Assembly: GCA_003260075.1 (NCBI GenBank)
Contig: QLIY01000067.1
Span: forward strand, 186,001-250,000
Length of the DNA: 64,000 nt
Origin: Phallusia mammillata
Lineage: Eukaryota > Chordata > Ascidiacea > Phlebobranchia > Ascidiidae
Reading direction: 5' to 3'
Position 1 is the stretch's first letter; each line of letters starts with the position of its first letter. Both the position numbers and the translations under genes were made by a program. This document shows positions 51,201 through 60,362 of the stretch, one piece after another. Below the pieces are notes generated by a model, which was given only the letters and a program-made list of their open reading frames with translations, made no database searches and had not been told where the DNA came from.

Positions 51201-54200
51201 TCACAAAGACTTTTTGATAGCACAGTGGTTCCCAACCTTTTTATAACAGCACTAAAAAATTTCTTCGATTTAGGCTAGCCCTTTTCTAAAAAACGAAAAC
51301 TACTAGCTATGACGTCAAAAAATGGCGTAACGAAAGTATAAAGTGATCTAAGTTAATTGCCCAGTTCAAAATGTTAAATTACCTTGTTTTGGTTAATTAC
51401 CCACAGACTAAAAACCATTGAATAAACATAAAAACCACAAAGAAACCCACGTTTTGGGTCCAAGGTAAACTACACAAACATGTTACGATGCACGTTTTAG
51501 CCGTTTAAAAGTGTAAGATAAAATGTTACCTAATGTATGTGTAAAGTATTATAGCGCTCTAAAAAGTGTACACACATTTAACATTCGTTTTCCAGCTGAA
51601 ACGAAAAGCAGGCAAAGAAGTAAGAGTAAAGTGCACCACTGTTTGTATTTGAGTTGCGATTTTAAAACCACCATATGACCTCAGAAGCCGCGTTCAGTAA
51701 ATATACTCTAAACGCATTGAGAATGGTGGGTCCTCGTGCCCAGTAAAAACATCCACTGGCCTTCGTTTGTAACGTTAAGTGCCTTTTAATCCCCCATTTT
51801 GTTATACGAGTCCTGTTTTCTGTGCACAAGCCTTTTAGTTTGGAAGGGCAGAATTGTTCTTTGACAAGCGAATGACAATGGGTTGAACAAAGGCACAGGT
51901 CGTGACTAACATGTCTGCGCTGGCGTTAAATAATATCGGATAACAGAAAATCACCAAACGTCAACAAGATTAAGGACAATTGAATTTGGAGGTCTGACAA
52001 CATATTATATTGCAATTAATTACATGAAGTATTTTAAAGAATATAATGAAAACCAAGCCGATTTTGTTGCTAATATTGTTTACAAAACAATTATACATTT
52101 TCCTTTCACTTTTTTGACTGCTTTTATTTGTAAGAATTAAAACAGTTAATTTGACTTTCAGACAACTTGTATTGGAAACAGTTTATTGCAAGCGTTTTAT
52201 TTTTAGCTCAGTTCTTTTTTAAGTCAGTGTCTAATGTCCAAAGTTTTTGTAATTAGTTTAATATTTGATCAACCTAAAACATTGTAATTTACAGATTTCT
52301 CTACGAATCTATAACTCTACCTGCAGCATCATTTCCAAGTGACTGAATAAGTCGTGTAACAATATGTGATGAGTTTTTATGATCCAATATTTTGTTGCAC
52401 CCATCCTCTGAAATAGTTAGTCTAAAAATGCATGAACACATAGAATTAGCAAAAGCAATCACACTGGACCTAGAGATGAGCGAACCTTGCTAAAACCAGA
52501 GCAGCATTAGATGCAGTCCAATTGTTTTCTGCACCAAGAAGATCGGTAATTGAGGTTATGGTATCGGTGATGCACGCTTGGGACGTCATCCACTTGCGTC
52601 CTTCTGTAGTTTCAGCCTAAAAATCAAATATTATCAGTTCGCAGTAGTATAAACAAGTTAAGTTTTCCACTGTAATTGTTTAAGTCTTAAATCAAGTCTA
52701 GTTCATCGTGAACACCAAAATAAATAGAACGTTTGCTTTGCTGTTACTAATGTTAGGCAAAAGTTAACATTACGTACAATATGATAATGACACACAGATT
52801 AAACAATCAAACTCTTGGCATAGAACCGGAGTCAAGTGGAGTGTCTTACCAAGAATATTTGAGCAATAACATGGTCTTAAAAAACACAAATTAAATTGAG
52901 TCAATCAGTTTGTGAAACAATAATATATATGATGAAATTTGATGTTATGTTGTCTTATCTGTCTTACCAATGTTCCAAGTGTTCCGGCTGCGTTCATCAC
53001 ACATTCTTGATCTTCCGATTCTAACATTCGTGTGAGATCCTGCAATACAACAAAAGTGTAATAGCCCTACTACATAATACACTGTTTCACATACATACAT
53101 ATGTATTTTAACTGTGTAACAAGTACTGTATAATAGAAGGGCTGAAACATTTAATTAATATCCTGCAATGCAACAAATTTTAATATCTCTGATACATAGC
53201 GCACAGTTTACGATACATATGTCAGTTAACTGCACAAACAAACCTAATGGGAGGGATTACAATTTTAAAGACTATATATTCGCCACATTTGTTCGAACAT
53301 TAAAATAAACAAAAAACTATACTAGGAATTAAATAATGGCCTAAGTTGTAAATTGAATAGTTAAACTCCCTGCTTTGTGTGAATGATTCAACTTAAAGTT
53401 CAATTTACCTGAATAATGGAGCCTGACTTTCTCCCCTTTGTGAGTGACAGAACTCGATGGGATCCAAGCTCAGTCTCAGCCAAACTCCCAATGACATAAG
53501 CTGCATTGCTTGCGATCCTAAAACATAAATTCATGTCAAAGGTGGCCAGTTACTTCTCAAAATTTAAAGCCTTTTTTATTGAAACAAATAAGAGTAAAGA
53601 ATACATCTATCTCTTATCTAGAAAAGTGCCATGTACAGTTAAAACTAATTCCAATATATTCCCTGCAGAACAACGCATTCTGTGCTTAAGGGTTCTAATC
53701 TGCTAACCTAAACAGAAACAAAAGAAGTATTTTACCCACTAAGATGGTTCCCTACTTAATGAAAACGACATTATTGCCAACATTGAACTTACTCTATAAA
53801 TCTGTAACCAGAAGCAGAGCTAAACATTATTAAAACAGCAGAAGCATTCACAAACCCAATGGCATCTACTATTTGGACCTATGGGTTTCAAGACAGATAT
53901 TGGTCAAGCATAGACAGGAATTGTGGTATGTTTGAGACATGCAAACAAAGTGAAGAACTGAACAAACATAATTGGCTACAGTGGGTAGGAGATATGTTGA
54001 TAAGTGCTTCTACTGTGTTTGGTTAGACTGGTAAATGTCACTTACTAAATCTTGATACTTCAGAAATGAAACAACACAATGTTGGCCAAGAAAATATTTG
54101 CCATTTTCATTTCCAATTGTTTAAATAGCCAGAAGCAAAGATAAGATTAGTTTTGACAGCAAACAATCAATCTGAATGACTAAATTTAATTTTATGGAAC

Positions 54201-54963
54201 CTTCTCCTATCCTGTATGTCAGGTGTGGCGCCAGACAACAAATTGAGGTGCACTATAAAATCAGTCATTCCTGTGTTTTGTTTGCATTCCCAATTGTATT
54301 TTCATTGGTTTATTTAAACTGTCATTTTTGCACGTACTGTGGTTCATGGTTTGTAGTAACGCCTTGTCAGTCATTTTTCATGCGGATATATAGTATAATA
54401 GTCTAAATTTTGAAGCGCCTAAAAACCTTGAATTTGTGACAATATGATTAAGCAATATATGCATTAATATACAAATGACAATAAAATTCAGATTTTTAGT
54501 CAAACTGTAAAACCATATCCAATATAATATAAAAAAATGAAATTGCAATATTGACGATTTAGACTTTAAGCAACTCTAGTTTTTGTGTTTGGAAGTTCTG
54601 GAATTTAAATGTTGTCAAGTGGTAAACATGTGCAAATAATACTACAAAAGTACATTTTGCAAAGTCTAAATGGCAGTATAAGTAAGGCAAAACAAAGAAA
54701 AAAGTCTGTGATATACCAGGTAAATTAAAAAAATAGATTAGGTCAAGATACAAATGGTACATATTTAATAACCTTTGGACATCAGATGACAGTAAATTCA
54801 CCAAACTCCACAGAAAGTCCTCACTTCCAGAATCACCCAGAAACCTGTAAATTGCCTTCTCTTTGTTGTCATTGATTTCTTCCACTAACCGGTCCAAACA
54901 GCTTTGCTGGGTTGCTTGTTTTGAAGAAAGCAAGTCTTCAAAATAATTTCTGCCAGACGACAT
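36103..54963 (-). CDS. Armadillo-repeat plus fibronectin-III protein, unnamed (3' partial)
   Basis: Exons in transcription order: 54773-54963, 53409-53517, 52968-53039, 52486-52616, 52321-52421, 51075-51169, 50522-50721, 49667-49776, 47885-48043, 47026-47166, 44346-44411 (5' end lost in a G-run), 43645-43791, 42775-42971, 41515-41718, 41076-41252, 40910-41012, 39261-39465, 38743-38927, 37937-38135, 36950-37089, 36546-36618, 36103-36280 (3' end lost in a C-run). Residues 1-336 are helical armadillo-type repeats (ASNAAYVIGSLAE, MNAAGTLGTLAE, ASNAALVLARL, MNAAFAIGRML, AKNACFAVSCLA). A short helix (EEIQKTINQLRRL) leads into three FN3 domains (CPDPPVVKVLD..., RFAWNPPERANG..., VHVTWNPPSVPLG...). 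The tail of over 400 residues is basic, polar and Ser/Pro-rich, probably disordered. No signal peptide or membrane span, so intracellular. I do not recognise a named family; a scaffold role is only a guess. Confidence 0.8.
36203..37840 (-). repeat. Series of back-steps over the ARM-FN3 3' exons
   Basis: C-runs at 36368-36377, 36793-36802 and 37408-37417. 36654-36792 recurs at 36803-36940. 36988-37407 recurs at 37418-37840, giving a clipped second copy of exon 36950-37089. Copies differ by single substitutions and 1-base indels. Confidence 0.8.
38905..40263 (-). repeat. Five-fold mosaic of the 38.9-39.5 kb interval
   Basis: C-runs at 39487-39496, 39719-39729, 39837-39846, 39964-39973 and 40208-40263 separate overlapping copies of one interval. 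38910-39120 recurs at 39497-39710; the 5' part of exon 39261-39465 at 39730-39826; 39146-39260 at 39847-39963 and again at 39974-40090, the latter running on into the 3' part of the exon. Only 39261-39465 is a whole exon. Confidence 0.8.
39012..39203. mobile_element. ~190-bp MITE with ~28-bp imperfect inverted ends
   Basis: Left end taaataccgatagatggcgt and the inverse of the right end (taaatatcgttaggtggcac) agree at about four of five positions, both running on to aaagagca. Target duplication is unclear (perhaps TA). Non-coding, intronic, and copied in the allelic blocks at 39597 and 39870-40033. Confidence 0.6.
40432..40615. mobile_element. Pogo/Tigger-like MITE
   Basis: 184 bases starting cagtaaacctcggttaa and ending in its inverse (ttaaccgaggtttactg), internally related to the element at 49293. 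CAGT ends with an AACCTCGGTTAA core are typical of pogo/Tigger-derived MITEs. No ORF. Confidence 0.8.
40668..41012 (-). repeat. Duplicated ARM-FN3 exon across C-run 40832-40841
   Basis: 40668-40831 recurs at 40842-41012. The copy at 40910-41012 keeps both splice sites. The first lacks its acceptor because the C-run replaces it. Confidence 0.85.
41587..41930 (-). repeat. Duplicated ARM-FN3 exon across C-run 41752-41762
   Basis: 41587-41751 recurs at 41763-41930 with about four substitutions; 41515-41718 is the complete exon. Differences in the coding part are consistent with alleles. Confidence 0.85.
42125..42540 (-). repeat. tRNA-derived SINE (minus strand) interrupted by 76-base C-run
   Basis: The tRNA-like head is at about 42402-42480 read on the minus strand: tgtagctcagttggtagagc (A-box) ... 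ggttcgaatcccaccgcagg (B-box). The tail (ccaggcccattgaaggcatt) is seen twice, at 42150 and 42325, either side of the C-run 42191-42266. Partly repeated at 42564-42666. Confidence 0.85.
42445..42670 (-). repeat. Back-step across C-run 42553-42563 in SINE
   Basis: 42445-42552 recurs at 42564-42671, repeating the A-box side of the SINE head and its 5' flank with one or two substitutions. Confidence 0.8.
42983..43170. repeat. Back-step across C-run 43100-43109
   Basis: aaatttcaaatgtatcaaat... at 42983 recurs at 43110 (about 57 bases), intronic to the ARM-FN3 gene. Confidence 0.75.
43458..44634. repeat. Re-used contig end after N 43457 and G-runs at 43559, 44104, 44412
   Basis: 43458-43558 repeats 44530-44634 (aactttgttgcgacataaac...). 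43970-44103 recurs at 44115-44247. G-runs replace the C-runs used before the N. No new coding content. Confidence 0.8.
44346..44411 (-). CDS. Truncated exon of second FN3 domain
   Basis: Reads RFAWNPPERANGVLRGYTVYL and joins in phase 1 to the next exon at 43791. Its upstream (5') end is replaced by the G-run 44412-44421, so the start of the second FN3 domain (about 35-40 residues, plus any linker exon up to 47026) is absent from this sequence. Confidence 0.75.
44654..44881. mobile_element. 228-bp hAT-like MITE
   Basis: Starts cagtggtacctaacagggg and ends ...aaggttgggaaccactg. Flanked by atataaag (44646-44653) and gtataaag (44882-44889), 7 of 8 identical. Intronic, no ORF. Confidence 0.85.
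45244..45750. mobile_element. Possible hAT-like element, ends only
   Basis: A cagggtttagcaacccc start and a ggttgccgactcctg end resemble hAT termini in inverted orientation, but the 8-base flanks do not match. Two ORFs of about 90 aa inside have no recognisable product. Confidence 0.3.
47466..47840. repeat. Back-steps at G-runs 47573 and 47782; short 30-base direct repeats
   Basis: 47466-47572 recurs at 47583-47690. After 47792 a unit containing catagaggcagtgacctacc occurs three times in 90 bases (47799-47885), a small tandem repeat abutting the exon 47885-48043. Confidence 0.7.
48075..48830. repeat. Degenerate minisatellite with TCGAGT core
   Basis: Between ARM-FN3 exons 47885-48043 and 49667-49776, the words tcgagt, gactcgag and ttgtcag recur about every 30-35 bases (for example gtcgagttttgtcagaaatg, atgactcgag) for ~750 bases. 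Units are too diverged for a sharp consensus. G-runs at 48436-48446 and 48645-48654 add two allelic back-steps, so the true array is shorter (about 550 bases). Confidence 0.75.
48831..49666. other. Intron sequence without further gene
   Basis: Apart from the pogo-like MITE at 49293-49460 nothing coding is supported. Short ORFs on both strands lack splice context or similarity. Confidence 0.5.
49293..49460. mobile_element. Second, diverged pogo/Tigger-like MITE
   Basis: Runs from caataaaactcggttaatc to ...ttttaatcgaggtttctac and shares the interior words ccttgccacattacaaatca and aattaggcga with 40432-40615 in the opposite sense. TA is present at both borders. Upstream, ttctattacaataaaa is repeated in tandem. 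Confidence 0.75.
50071..50130. mobile_element. hAT-like terminus fragment
   Basis: caggggttagcaacctttt matches the 5' end of hAT-type MITEs in this window. No matching 3' end or target duplication found. A similar lone end (cagtggttcccaacc) is at 51224. Confidence 0.45.
53041..53235. repeat. Old local duplication in ARM-FN3 intron
   Basis: tcctgcaatacaacaaaagt at 53037 and tcctgcaatgcaacaaattt at 53160 begin two related ~85-base stretches. They are clearly more diverged than the C-run duplications and have no homopolymer between them, so this looks like a genuine old duplication. Confidence 0.55.
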
Positions 54964-55999
54964 TGCATAATAACATGCGCCTGCAACTCATGAGAAGACT
55001 ATTTTCAACTTGACGGCTTGTAGTAGTGTCTGGGTGTCATTTCGTTTCTCCTAAGGTTTAAACTTTCTAATTCACAAGATACAAACGTCCCTGAATTTCG
55101 CTTCACTTTACAGGTGGCTTCGATTTTTACCATGGCGACTTTAAAAATCGATGCCAATCTTCTGCGCCATCTTGCGGTTTGATTGAAAAGGAAAACACAA
55201 AACCTGGTAAAAAGAGCAAATCAGATGCCAATCATAATCAATTTATAAAATCGGTAAAATATCACATTAAATCAGTTTTTACATACTGCAGATAATGTTG
55301 ATTAACACAAAGTGTATGTTTAAAATACGGTATTTTTTTGGCAAAAATGTTAATAAAACGAATCTTAACTTTTCCCATATACTGTTGCAGTCAAGGATTG
55401 TTTATTAAAAGTCAATAATTTTCAAAACATTTTTGTTGTATTTTATTTATTTACTAAGTTCCGCATTAATGATCTTTTATGGTCACATGACTCATTGATA
55501 AGTAAAGCATTCGGTGAAATACCATTGTTGATGCAAATTGATCGAAATTCTTAAATAATTTGCAAAACCTGTATGCAAGTTGTCAGTTGCTAATTGCTAT
55601 AAAGCTTTATTCAATCACCTTAAAACAGAGCTTCTTAAAAGTGCGGATCTATATAATGTATGAGCTAGTCGAACGACTATCGCTTTAAATGTGGCAATTA
55701 TTTCGTAATTTTCTCCACGTTGACAATTAGTGCGGTCCTTATAAAGTCCAGATAACTGTCCTTGTTTGCGATTTTGTGTGATTTAGCGGCCAAATTCCTT
55801 TTTAGATACCTATTAGAAGTTGCGAACACAATATTGAATCAATTCAATTAAACGTTTTTTTTTTGTTTAACTAAGCTGACCACAAAAGAGTAACAAAAAG
55901 TACATCTGTCATGTATAACACAATAAAATGCCAACAACCGAATTTTTTTACAGATAGTCAGACATCATTGTTAAAAATTGTAAAATCTGATTAAATGAA
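54964..55999. promoter_or_regulatory. Divergent intergenic region, ARM-FN3 / first CRAL-TRIO gene
   Basis: About 1.04 kb between oppositely directed starts. AT-rich except a short GC-richer part near 55120-55160 (accatggcgac). An acceptor-like aattttttttacag ends at 55953, 47 bases before the CRAL-TRIO start. No named regulatory site. Confidence 0.4.
55951..55953 (+). promoter_or_regulatory. Acceptor-like site before CRAL-TRIO gene A
   Basis: The sequence aatttttttacag|atag has a pyrimidine tract and AG 47 bases upstream of the start, with no obvious matching donor nearby. It may be a 5'-UTR intron end or a spliced-leader acceptor. Confidence 0.4.
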
Positions 56000-56848
56000 A
56001 TGTGTGATATAAAGCGGTATGAATGTTCGCTGAGTCCGGCATTACTGGAGAAAGCTGCATTGGAACTAAATGAACCCACAGATAATGAAAAACGATTGCA
56101 AGCTATCGACAAACTCAGGAGCTCATTTAGCACTGAAAAATATGGTCCACTTGTGAGAAGCGATGATGCTTTTATTTTGCGGTTTCTTCGAGCCAAAAAG
56201 TTTAAACACGAAAAAGCACTAAAGTGTCTGCAAAATTATCATATGTTGCACAAAGACTTGAAGGAGGTGTTTGTCAAAGTCCGCAACCCTGTATCTCTCC
56301 AGTCGATCATGGACTCTGGGGTGTTTTATGTTGCAGAAGGCACCACAGATGACGGAGTAACGGTTATTATATACAGACCGGGATTGCTTGATCCTAAAAG
56401 TGATATCTACAACATTGTAGCCTATTTTATCCTCTGCATTGAAGTTTTACTAGAAAGTGAAGAATACCAAATCTGTGGTAACTCTACTGTTGAAGACTTG
56501 AAAAACTTTAATCTAAAGTTGATAACCAAACTGTCGCCAAGTGCTCTGAAAAAGATGAATTCTATTTGGCAAGATGCAATGCCTGTGCGCTTTAAAACAT
56601 TGCATGTTTTGCATGAGGGTAAAGTCTTTGATGTGCTCTTTGCCCTGTTCAAACCATTCATGAAAAACAAGATTATAAAACGGATCAGAATGCATGGAAC
56701 AAGATACAATGAAATGTTTAAAGATATAAACCCAAACTTGATTCCACCTTACATTGGCGGAACTGGCCCAGAACCAGATGTAGCAAATAGAAATTGGTGT
56801 GACAAAATAAAGGACAAACTCTGCAACATTTATTCTAGTGAAAAGTAA
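56000..56848 (+). CDS. CRAL-TRIO lipid-transfer protein A (RLBP1/TTPA-like)
   Basis: A 282-aa single-exon ORF. Residues 8-85 are a CRAL-TRIO N-terminal helical domain ending in FILRFLRAKKFKHEKALK, a strongly conserved patch. Residues ~100-265 are the lipid-binding SEC14-like domain (IEVLLESEEYQICG, IWQDAMPVRFKTLHVLHEG, KIIKRIRMHG, LIPPYIGGTGPEPD). Human TTPA is 278 aa and RLBP1 317. The family carries hydrophobic ligands such as retinaldehyde or tocopherol in the cytosol; the ligand here is unknown. It is the most diverged of the four tandem copies. A 5-codon upstream ORF (ATG at 55995) overlaps the start in another frame. Confidence 0.92.
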   Translation: MCDIKRYECSLSPALLEKAALELNEPTDNEKRLQAIDKLRSSFSTEKYGPLVRSDDAFILRFLRAKKFKHEKALKCLQNYHMLHKDLKEVFVKVRNPVSLQSIMDSGVFYVAEGTTDDGVTVIIYRPGLLDPKSDIYNIVAYFILCIEVLLESEEYQICGNSTVEDLKNFNLKLITKLSPSALKKMNSIWQDAMPVRFKTLHVLHEGKVFDVLFALFKPFMKNKIIKRIRMHGTRYNEMFKDINPNLIPPYIGGTGPEPDVANRNWCDKIKDKLCNIYSSEK

Positions 56849-57954
56849 AATTTGCTTAGTTCTTACGTAAACTATTTAGCGATGGTAAAAAATTATTAGT
56901 TCATTGTACAGAATTTGTTTACTATAATAAGATGCTGTAGTCTTAGACTTTTCTTTCATATTTAGTGGGATATGAATATTTCTTGTTAAAATGAACATAA
57001 AAGGTCATAATACATAAAAATTCATGAAAGTGGTATATATCGTACTTAATACAGAATTTAATTTCAACAAAGTGAAGTGTTAAACTTGTTTGTGTCTGTG
57101 TTTACATTTTGCTGTGATGACAGGCTGGTCAATCATTTACCAGCGTTTACCAAGTTCATTGTGCTAAAGTTTATTGTGAGTTTCACCACTTTTTCTTTGC
57201 ACCAGTCATTGCAGAATATTTGTCTAATCACCGGGCTTTGTCTGTTTTGTGTCTGTTAAGGTTATTATTAGAAGGTATCATGTAAACAGTTTTATTTTAG
57301 TAACATTTAAAGTAATTACTTATGACCAGGTGTCTGCATTTCTGTTTTGTTTGGCAATTTGTGCAATACTTAGTTCCTATTATTTGTATGTGCAAGACAT
57401 TATAATGTGTCAGATGCAGAAAAAACTCTGCAAACTTTTTGTTGCTGAAAAGTGTGCTACATATTTACTTTGGATGTCCTATGGTTCTGTAATATGGCTC
57501 TGTTGTTCCAAACCAACTTTGTATATGTCTGTGTTGTTACTACTGTGGTTTTTGCAATACTGCTATAGTATTTTAGCAATATTGCTGTTGTATATATTTA
57601 ACTAAATGTAGTTGTTTACCTAGTGTTTATGTAAAATACACAAGACGTTATTTTTTGTTTTAATGAAAACATCCCATCATTATTATATATATCCAGTTTT
57701 AAAACGTGTACCTCAAAAAATGTTCCATTTTCTAATAGCTGTGAAATGTTGTCTAATTTACTTCTAATATCTATTTGTTTGTATTATTTTATACCATTCC
57801 TTATTCAGACTATTCAGTTTCACAGCAAAATCTTGTGTTAAATTTACCTAAATGTGTATTATATTGTTAAATAATAATGGTTTATATTGCACAGAATTGT
57901 TTTGTCCTTCATTAGTTAGGCTGTATAACTTGTTGTGCATGAAAATATATAAAT
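56849..57954. other. Intergenic between CRAL-TRIO A and B
   Basis: About 1.1 kb, AT-rich. Small ORFs at 57077-57259 and 57249-57605 are Cys/Leu/Tyr-rich low-information frames with no family resemblance and no splice context. I see no gene. Confidence 0.55.
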
Positions 57955-58788
57955 ATGGAAGAACGTTATCACTTTACATTGAGTGATGAATTGTTGGAAA
58001 AAGCTGTGAAAGAACTCCATGAACCTAGAGATGACGAGGGAAGATGGGAAGCAATTGACAAGCTACGAGAAAGTTATGATTCTGAGAAATACGGCCCCCT
58101 CATCCGGTCTGATGATGCTTTTCTTTTAAGATTTCTACGAGCAAAAAAGTTTTCCCAGGAAAAGTCTTTAAACATGTTACAGAACTATCATAAAGTCCAG
58201 AAGCAGTACAAGGATGTTTTTGTGAAGGTTTCGAATCCAGCACTTATCCGACCGATTGTAGAACAAGGTGCTTTATTAATGCTTGACGGCAACACCAAGC
58301 AGGGTGCATGTTGCTTGTTTTACAGAACTGGGCTGTTGGATCCAAACGCAGATCCGTGGGATCTTACAGCCTATGGCATCATGTGTATGGAAAAAATGCT
58401 TGAGAATGAGCAATACCAGATATGTGGCATGGAAATTATTGAAGATTTTGCCGACTTTAGTCTCACTCTTCTGGCTAAAATGTCAACCTCTGTCTCAAAA
58501 ATGAAGGGTGCCATGCAAGATGCAATGCCTTGCCGTATACGTGGCATTCATATACTCAACGAGGGCACTGTATTTGATTTGCTGATGGCAATTGCAAGGC
58601 CATTTATGAGGAAAAAGATCCTAGATCGTATTCATGTCTATGGTGCCAAGTATGAGTTGATGCACAAGCATATTAGCCCTGCTATTTTACCACCATATTT
58701 AGGTGGAACTGGTCCAGAACCTTCTGTTTTGTCAGAAAAATGGATTGATATTCTTACAGAAGATATGACCCAAGATACTCCTTTGTAA
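57955..58788 (+). CDS. CRAL-TRIO lipid-transfer protein B (RLBP1/TTPA-like)
   Basis: A 277-aa intronless ORF opening MEERYHFTLSDELLEKAVKE, aligned along its whole length with the neighbouring paralogues. The N-terminal helical domain ends in FLLRFLRAKKFSQEKSL. The lipid-binding domain includes MEKMLENEQYQICG, QDAMPCRIRGIHILNEG, KKILDRIHVYG and ILPPYLGGTGPEPS. Same orientation as the other three copies. Likely a cytosolic carrier of a small hydrophobic ligand; the ligand is not predictable here. Confidence 0.92.
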   Translation: MEERYHFTLSDELLEKAVKELHEPRDDEGRWEAIDKLRESYDSEKYGPLIRSDDAFLLRFLRAKKFSQEKSLNMLQNYHKVQKQYKDVFVKVSNPALIRPIVEQGALLMLDGNTKQGACCLFYRTGLLDPNADPWDLTAYGIMCMEKMLENEQYQICGMEIIEDFADFSLTLLAKMSTSVSKMKGAMQDAMPCRIRGIHILNEGTVFDLLMAIARPFMRKKILDRIHVYGAKYELMHKHISPAILPPYLGGTGPEPSVLSEKWIDILTEDMTQDTPL

Positions 58789-60362
58789 ATGAACAAAATA
58801 TTGGTATAAAATCTAATAACTGAATTTGTTTACTGTGTAAAATTTGAATGTAGTAATATTTTGCCAATTTGTTGGTCAAATTTCTGATGTATTTTAAGTT
58901 TCTACCCTAATTTTTACCAAATTTAGAACTTTTTACTTAAAATCTATTTAAAATATTCTACCAACAGATCATAGTTGATCTAACAATGCATCTTTAGCCA
59001 TTTTGGGCAATTTGTTTTATGTGTTATCATCACTGCTTAGCTTGTATAATATTTGCACTGCTTGCCTTAGATTACTGTTTAATATTTACTGAAATATAAT
59101 CTATGCATAATATTTTGCAATTTAATCAAGTTTCTGTCGTGTTTCTATATCGCTTTAATTATGGTGGACTGAGCCATGCAAGATATAAGTGTTGTTATTT
59201 TGGATACCTGTAACTGTTCCAGTCATTTAAGTAATGCCTAGGGGTGTGCAACCTGCAGCCCACATGCCAATTGGGTAAAGGTTATATGGCCTTCAGAGAC
59301 GCTTGGATTTCAAATGTACTGGCAAACGAGTCCAATGATTATTTATTTTTGAGCAGATCAATGCGCCTGGTGCTGTTTTTATGTGACCTGACAATAATAT
59401 GGCTAGAATCAAATGCGAATTTTCCTTGTTAACTCAATATGGGCACATTTGGTATGCAACAAAGTAAAACCACCTTGAGTTTTATAAAGGTGCGAACCGC
59501 GATCTAATCATGGCAATTGTATTTGGCCCCACAGTGACAAAGGTTGGGGGGGGGGGTCCTAGCCTAATTTAGGATGTGAAAATCTTTCTACCTTTATATA
59601 ACTTGGTAGTTTTGTCATGCTAACCTGCCTTTGGTGAAAGTCAAAATTATTATTCCTGAAAGAATGTAAGAATATAAGGTTGGGGATGTGTTATAATAAT
59701 ACCCAGAACAGCAACTACCATTTGGCGAAACATAATTCGCACATTTTTACAGTGTTGCTTATTGAGTGCTTACCTGTTTACTGTGATTTATATTTGTACA
59801 ATATGTTTTATGCAATCACTGTTTAGATTTAAGTGGCTTCTTTAGTAGTAATCATGGTTCTTAAATGCAATATTTTTTCATTTTGCAGATTATAAGTTAC
59901 TGGATTGCTTAAATTAGTAACATTTTAAACTTAATTTGGACACAGAAAAACAGGTATGTTTGGATATGATATGCAAACTATTGATTTTATGACATTTGAA
60001 AAGACTGGATTTTTAAATTTTCTATTACAGAAAAAGTTTACATGATGTGTATTCTTGTACTTACTCAAGGGGTTCAGACTGTTTTACAATAATTTCAGTT
60101 ATTATTTGGCCAAAATAGTTTAAAAATTGATTAATGATGTATTGTGGCAACCGTTATTTAATTTTGCTCTTCTAAAACATTATCGAAAGTATCATTTCTT
60201 CTCTCTATTTTTTGCTACTTGCCTCTAAAATAAGTGTAAAATTTTGTTTGTAAAAAAACAGTGGCCTGTGCAGTGCTGTTCTGTAATTATATATAATATG
60301 ATTATATATAATACAGCTTGTAATTAAATATTTATAAGGTTTTTTCCTTTTTTGCAGCACCA
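58789..60362. other. Intergenic between CRAL-TRIO B and C, with MITE remnant
   Basis: 1.57 kb of AT-rich sequence. 59242-59545 resembles a hAT-like MITE (taggggtgtgcaacctgcag ... ggccccacagtgacaaaggt) whose far end runs into the G-run 59546-59556. An acceptor (ttttttgcag, ending 60357) precedes the next start by only 5 bases. No coding sequence recognised. Confidence 0.5.
60348..60357 (+). promoter_or_regulatory. Acceptor site five bases before CRAL-TRIO gene C start
   Basis: tttccttttttgcag|caccaATG is a strong 3' splice site immediately before the start codon. It implies a non-coding first exon upstream or spliced-leader trans-splicing. Confidence 0.6.

Noticed and set aside
52853..52878. 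A 26-base mini-exon of the ARM-FN3 gene with both splice sites
   Set aside because: Its inclusion would break the frame, whereas direct joining of 52968-53039 to 52486-52616 gives a perfect armadillo repeat.
57077..57605. Two hydrophobic ORFs between CRAL-TRIO A and B
   Set aside because: Low-information Leu/Cys/Tyr frames in AT-rich DNA, with no homology, splice sites or conserved start context.
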